A stretch of 64,000 nucleotides of DNA from Humulus lupulus (taxonomy: Eukaryota > Streptophyta > Magnoliopsida > Rosales > Cannabaceae), in assembly GCF_963169125.1 (NCBI RefSeq), contig NC_084800.1, forward strand, positions 148,362,397 to 148,426,396, read 5' to 3'. The notes beneath the pieces are model-generated. The model saw nothing but the letters and a program-made list of their open reading frames with translations. It was not told where the DNA came from and did not search any database. Below, in pieces: positions 59,857 through 64,000 of the stretch; positions within the stretch are counted from its first letter, which is position 1; each line of letters starts with the position of its first letter. A program made the position numbers and the translations under genes.

Positions 59857-61166
59857 TGTAATGCCCCAAATTTCCTAATAAGGTTTAGAACCTTGATTAG
59901 GAGGTCGGGAGGGCCATAATTGATTTATTATGATATTTAATGATTATATGCATGTTTACTTGAATTATATTAGTATATGATGGTGAATGCATGCATATGG
60001 GTGTATTTATACTTATAAGGGCATTTTGGTAATTTGGCCTGTTGAGGGCATATTTGTAAATTGGGTGCATACTGTAATTTGTGAATGAGATTTCATTATT
60101 ATGGAGATATATTCGAGCTATTAGGCATGAGACGGTCATATATAATGGATTAGCGGTTTCGTCATAACGGGGTCAATTTTTGGGTAATAGAAATGTTTAT
60201 TTGGTGATAGATTGGGAATATTTGAGATCAGGGTGAGATTCTGAAAGTTTTGACTATAGTGTCCCCGGGGGTGTTTTCGGGACCCCGAGCACTAGGTTTT
60301 ATTTGAGGTTACTTAAGCTTGAAGTAGCTTGTCAGATAAGAACATACGTTAGAAAACCTTTCGTTTTCTCTCTGACGGTACGTTATACCGTTTGAGCATT
60401 TTTGAGGAAATCTTGAGTTCTAGGAGTCGGAATCAAGCAAGGGTCGAGGCATAGCGATCCTAGGAAAGATTAGGAACTTCTTAACCGAAGGATTTGACGG
60501 AAAACAACCCAATCAAAGGTAATCTAAGTTTGAAGTTTTAAGTTTTTAAAGTTTCTAAGCTTAGAATTGGACTTTGTTAATTGTTGAGTTTTTGGTCGGT
60601 TTGAGCCTTGGGTTTTGAGGGTTTTGGAGTATTGGGAAGCTTGGGAACTTTGATTTGATGATTGGGGAATGTTTGGGTATGTTTTTGGAGGATTTGGAGT
60701 GCTTAAAACACGTTTGGGAATGGCCCAGGGTTGGGGGTCGCGGCCCTGTTCTTGAGCGCCGTGGCCCTAGTTCGATGAAGCAGGTGTCAGGAAATTGGCC
60801 TTGCTGGGTGCCGCGACCCTTGATGGAGGACGCCGCGGCCCTTGCCTCAGAGAACCCTGGGGGCCGTGGCCCAAGGTGCTAGGGCCGTAGCCCTTGCCCT
60901 GTTTTCACCCCGTTTACTCGTTTTGACCCCGGGAACTTAGCTATGAGCCTCGGGATTGTCCCTACTACTTGGATTAGTTTGGATTGGTCTCTTGGAGGCT
61001 AGATATTGGTGTGGAAACCTTTGATTATCATGTTATTGATGGTGTTCCATATTTGTTTATGATTAGGTGACCGCTAAGGGCTTAAAGGTTGATCGTTCTC
61101 AATGGTCGTTCTTATATTGGTTCTAGCTCGAATCTGAGGTAAGAAAACTGCACCCTGTGTATATGT

Positions 61167-61350
61167 GACATGCATGGTTATTATCGAGGCATGTTGGTTG
61201 ATTATTGAGTATGACATGCATGGTTATTATTGATGCATGCCGGTTGATTATTATGTATGACATGCATGGCTATTCTTGATGCATGTTGTTTGACGATTAA
61301 ACGTGACATGCATGGCTGTTATTGGTGCATGTTGGATTGCTGGATATATT
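61167..61350. repeat. 46-bp tandem repeat, four units, in solo LTR
   Basis: The phrase gacatgcatgg starts at 61167, 61213, 61259 and 61305, an exact 46-base period. Each unit holds two ATGCAT palindromes. Units differ by several substitutions. Confidence 0.92.
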
Positions 61351-61555
61351 GCATATGATGCATGAGAAACTTGTGATTAGGACATGCTTCGTATATTGAG
61401 TATGATATTATTCAGAGCTTGTGCCTCTGTGGTTGTGCATGGTCCTAATTTTACTAATACCTGTTTAGTAAGCATGCTGAATACCTTGTCTATGGATATG
61501 GAACATGTGATATATGATTGGCGGCATGACTTACTTGTGTATGATACTGACTAGT

Positions 61556-61805
61556 CAGGGACCGACTCTAAAGTCGAGAATCACGCATTGAATGGCCCTA
61601 TGGCATTAATGCTAGACCGACCCTATGGTCGATGAATCACGCATTGAATGGCTCCATGGCATTAATGCTGGACCAACTCTAAAGTCGAGAATCGTGCATT
61701 GAGTGGCTCTAAGGCACTAATGCCAGACCGACCCTAAGGTCGATGATCACGCATTGAATAGCTCCATGGCATTAGTGCGAGACCGACCCTAAGGTCGAAG
61801 AACTT
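61556..61805. repeat. 55-56 bp tandem hairpin repeat, five units, in solo LTR
   Basis: Units start with accgacYctaaRgtcga at 61561, 61616, 61672, 61727 and 61782, followed by cacgcattgaatggctcc. The start of each is an inverted repeat (CGACCCTAAGGTCG in two copies), like the CGAC..GTCG palindrome of the array at 11399. Confidence 0.93.
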
Positions 61806-62539
61806 ATAAGCGCTTGCCTCATCTATGACCAAATGTTTATAGCCAAGGTATATGACCCCAGTGACTGTTTGTCACATGGCTAGGGGACGCTGTCCATAGC
61901 ACGACTCTAGAGTCGGGAGGAAGGTTATGTTGGTGACCATTCACCATGCACCTGTCCTGATCAAACCTATGAAAGAATCACCTATCAGTTAAGCCTGGTG
62001 ACCCTATCGTCACATGGCTAGAGGGGAGCTATGCTCATTACTGTGACTTTTGGCTATTGTCACCTATTTTCTTGGACTGATAGTCCTGAACGGTTATTAT
62101 GATCATTGTTGATATTATATCATGTTTTATTGTGTTTTCTTGCTGGGCTTTGGCTCACGGGTGCTACGTGGTGCAGGTAAAGGCAAGAGGAAGTCGGACC
62201 ATCCTTGAGTTGAAGAGCTTAGGTGATGATGTGTACATATGCAGCTGCTCGTCCACCACGGCCGAGGTTTAAAGTGGAAGTAGGGTTGAACCCTGTTTTG
62301 CCGCTTAGAACGGCCTGTTGTAAATATTTTCTGTAATAGACTCTGAAACTTTATTTTCGGGATCCCAATGTGTATATTAAACGTTCTAGTGAAACGTTAC
62401 ATCCTAACAAAAGTTTTTAATCCCTAAACCGCTAATCATACTTAGTTCACGATTTTGGCCAAATGACTCGATTAGCGAGTTTAGCACTGTTTACAAGGCA
62501 CACCGTAACGGTCCCTGGAGTTTGGGGCATTACAGACTC

Positions 62540-62882
62540 TTCCATCTGGTGGGTGGTCTCTTGTTTCTCCGCCATCCTTGCTTCTTGATCGAGGACCTGT
62601 TGTCTCAAAAGAACCACTACCAGGTTCCACATCATTTTCCCTGGGACTAATGGGATTCTAGGCCTCATGGTCTTCATACCCCTCTCTGTCTTCCTCATAG
62701 TATTCTTTGTTGTACTCACCCCCTTCTCAAAAGTTTTGGGAGTCGTCAAGCAAGGGGGCGTGATAAGGTATATCCTGTGGTTGGTCTTAAGGAATTTGTT
62801 GGTTTTGCAATGGTTCTCCACTATCCTATTGCTGCTACTGTTGAGTGGGATCAAATACACTATGTCTGTTATTCACCATCAT
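62540..62882 (-). pseudogene. Tat-type gag N-terminus
   Basis: A candidate start is MMVNNRH at 62882, about 40 bases after the primer site. Two frames contribute: an acidic one (EEDREGYEDHEA) with several TAG codons, and another reading QQVLDQEARMAEKQETTHQM that continues in frame across the solo LTR insertion into SLVALQAF. A frameshift between them is likely. Confidence 0.6.
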
Positions 62883-62920
62883 TGTAGATGGCAAGGACTG
62901 GTTCAATCTTTCTTCTGGCT

Positions 62921-62940
62921 CTCAATGAAAGCACCAAAAT
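62921..62940 (-). other. primer binding site of Tat element 2
   Basis: The minus strand reads TTTTGGTGCTTTCATTGAGA directly after the LTR end. This stretch is commonly seen at this position in one group of plant Tat-lineage elements. It differs from the primer site of Tat element 1, so the two belong to different families. Confidence 0.75.
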
Positions 62941-63983
62941 GTTTACCGACTTTTTCGAAAACTACAAATATATCTAGAAATAAGAGCTAGAAAGAAAGGC
63001 AAAGAGTTTTACAATTTTTACGTGTTTTTGGCGTTAATGAGGCTTAGTCCACAAGTCAATTTTATTGAGCTTTAAAGAGTTTTACAATGGAAGTTTTCTG
63101 CAAGTTCAGCAGTGTTTATACGTACACGAGAAAATTGGATCATTGCTACAGTGAACAAAAGACCCTATTTATATATGGTCATGTAGCTTGGGCCTGACTA
63201 ATCCGGGCCCAATAGGGATGTAATCATATGTGCTCTCTAATGGAGCTATAATACAGTAGTGTAACGTGATTACAGGTTGTTATTCTAGGCCCACTGCACC
63301 GGCTTAATTGTAGTAGAGCGTTATAGCTGGCCTTTGTATAATAGTATAGACTAATCCACGTGGGCTACCAGGGGGATTCTCGAGATAGGATCTGTCAGAA
63401 TAGCGGCAATACCGAACCCTAGAAACGTCGTACATTTTGTGTGTATCTCCTTTTGCAAGTTAGTTAGGGTGACCAACTGCCAGATTTCTAGAGGACACGT
63501 CAGCTGCATGAAGAGTTGTTCTTGATCTACCCAGACATTTTTTTTTGGATCATTTACAGAGCTTTAGGTTCGTTTACTCAGGCTCGAGGTCATTTACCAA
63601 GATCCAGGTTCTTCTACCAAGATGGATATCAACTAGCGTGACATATCATAGGAAAGATCCTGGTAGCAAGTTGGATCGAGAGGATTAACCCAGAAACTTC
63701 ATCTGGATCCCACATGGTGGGATCCATCCTTCGGAATGGACCATCTACCACAATGATCTAAACCCGAAGGGTGGAGATTGGGCGAGTCCATGAAGTTGGT
63801 TCAGACCTATGTCTCAGGTCCGGGATCTTTACCATTCAATTATTCACCAGTCATTGAACCTAAGATGGGCCTAGGCCTTCGGGCGCTTGGCTACTCAGTA
63901 TTTGTTGGGCCTTGACCTCTCTTGAGGGCCTATGAGGACCACTTGTCAATGCCACATGTTCAAGGTTGAAAATATGGACAACA
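62941..63983 (-). mobile_element. Tat element 2, 5' LTR (1043 bp)
   Basis: It starts tgtttaccgacttttt next to the primer site and ends tatggacaaca; the last 17 bases of the window are flank. It contains a palindromic ggatcccacatggtgggatcc near 63695, inside a stretch absent from the 3' LTR. Confidence 0.88.
63166..63175 (-). promoter_or_regulatory. LTR TATA box
   Basis: The minus strand reads TATATAAATA, about 225 bases before the LTR end, in the place where the gag-pol transcript would start. The matching box in the 3' LTR is at 50481-50488. Confidence 0.6.
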
Positions 63984-64000
63984 TCAGCCTTAGAGCTGGC

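Larger units (their letters stand above)
59857..62534 (+). mobile_element. solo LTR (2678 bp) in gag, target duplication GACTC
   Basis: Ends TGTAATGCCCC and GGGGCATTACA are perfect inverted repeats; GACTC flanks both sides (59852-59856 and 62535-62539). Removing it restores continuity of the gag reading on the minus strand. The LTR carries gctgggctttggctcacggg (62142), gtgcaggtaaaggcaag (62172) and cgggatcccaatg (62358), the last about 168 bases from its end. Confidence 0.97.
49527..63983 (-). mobile_element. Tat-lineage gypsy element 2 with antisense gene, near full length
   Basis: Both LTRs are present (49527-51090 and 62941-63983) with primer site and polypurine tract in the right places. 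On the minus strand gag, RT, RNase H, a second RNase H and integrase follow; between integrase and the 3' LTR is a plus-strand gene remnant. Without the solo LTR in gag it is about 11.8 kb. Protease and the first half of RT are deleted between about 58640 and 58570. The flanks (caagc and tcagc) agree at only three of five bases. Confidence 0.85.

Noticed and set aside
49522..63988. Target duplication for Tat element 2 (caagc/tcagc)
   Set aside because: Only three of five bases agree; the LTRs are assigned by homology, not by this.

Overview
This is a nuclear window from a seed plant, most likely a eudicot, judged by its element types: Ty3/gypsy chromovirus-like elements, Tat-lineage gypsy elements with a second RNase H domain, plant copia elements, a CACTA-type terminus and methionine-tRNA primer sites. 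The species cannot be named from the sequence. I found no convincing host gene, tRNA gene, rRNA gene or CRISPR array. Nearly everything recognisable is LTR retrotransposon DNA, layered by nested insertion, and every coding region seen is broken.

Layout. 1-6530: the 3' half of a minus-strand gypsy element (integrase, chromodomain-like tail, polypurine tract, LTR), joined to a truncated minus-strand copia element, then a second fragment of the same gypsy LTR. 6531-10611: a copia reverse transcriptase scrap, a CACTA-like end, about 2.8 kb of unresolved AT-rich repeat, and a Tat-like LTR fragment with a GC-rich tandem array. 10612-14481: a plus-strand gypsy LTR split by a minus-strand solo LTR, followed by its gag. 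14481-26587: a plus-strand gypsy element whose two LTR pieces are complementary halves, holding a minus-strand gypsy fragment (17417-19830) and, in its 3' LTR piece, an LTR that itself contains a solo LTR. 26587-31390: a second decayed copia element (plus). 31400-37036: a Tat-lineage gypsy element (minus) with a repeat-rich LTR. 37042-43812: a gypsy element (minus) with a 5-bp target duplication ATTTC but with RNase H C-terminus, integrase and part of one LTR deleted. 45006-49526: LTR and gag-protease scraps split by another solo LTR. 49527-63983: an almost complete Tat-lineage element (minus) with both LTRs, gag, reverse transcriptase, two RNase H domains and integrase; a solo LTR sits in its gag.

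The most notable structure is in the last element. Between integrase and the 3' LTR lies a gene remnant on the opposite strand (about 51.6-55.0 kb), with its own TATA box, a start codon 83 bases downstream of the TATA box, GT-AG intron signals and a coiled-coil C-terminus. Additional antisense ORFs are known from some Tat-lineage elements, so the class is not new, but this copy is clearly laid out. Its nonsense codons are mostly TAG at likely CAG positions, a pattern shared by other elements here and consistent with loss of methylated cytosine at CHG sites.

Other recurrent themes are a TGGGATCCCA-type palindrome about 145-175 bases from the 3' end of ten LTRs, a conserved splice-donor-like block in many LTRs, and different tandem arrays, often hairpin-forming, inside several LTRs. 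Coordinates of TSD-bounded insertions are precise; edges of truncated pieces are approximate, and family assignments rest on protein motifs read by eye.
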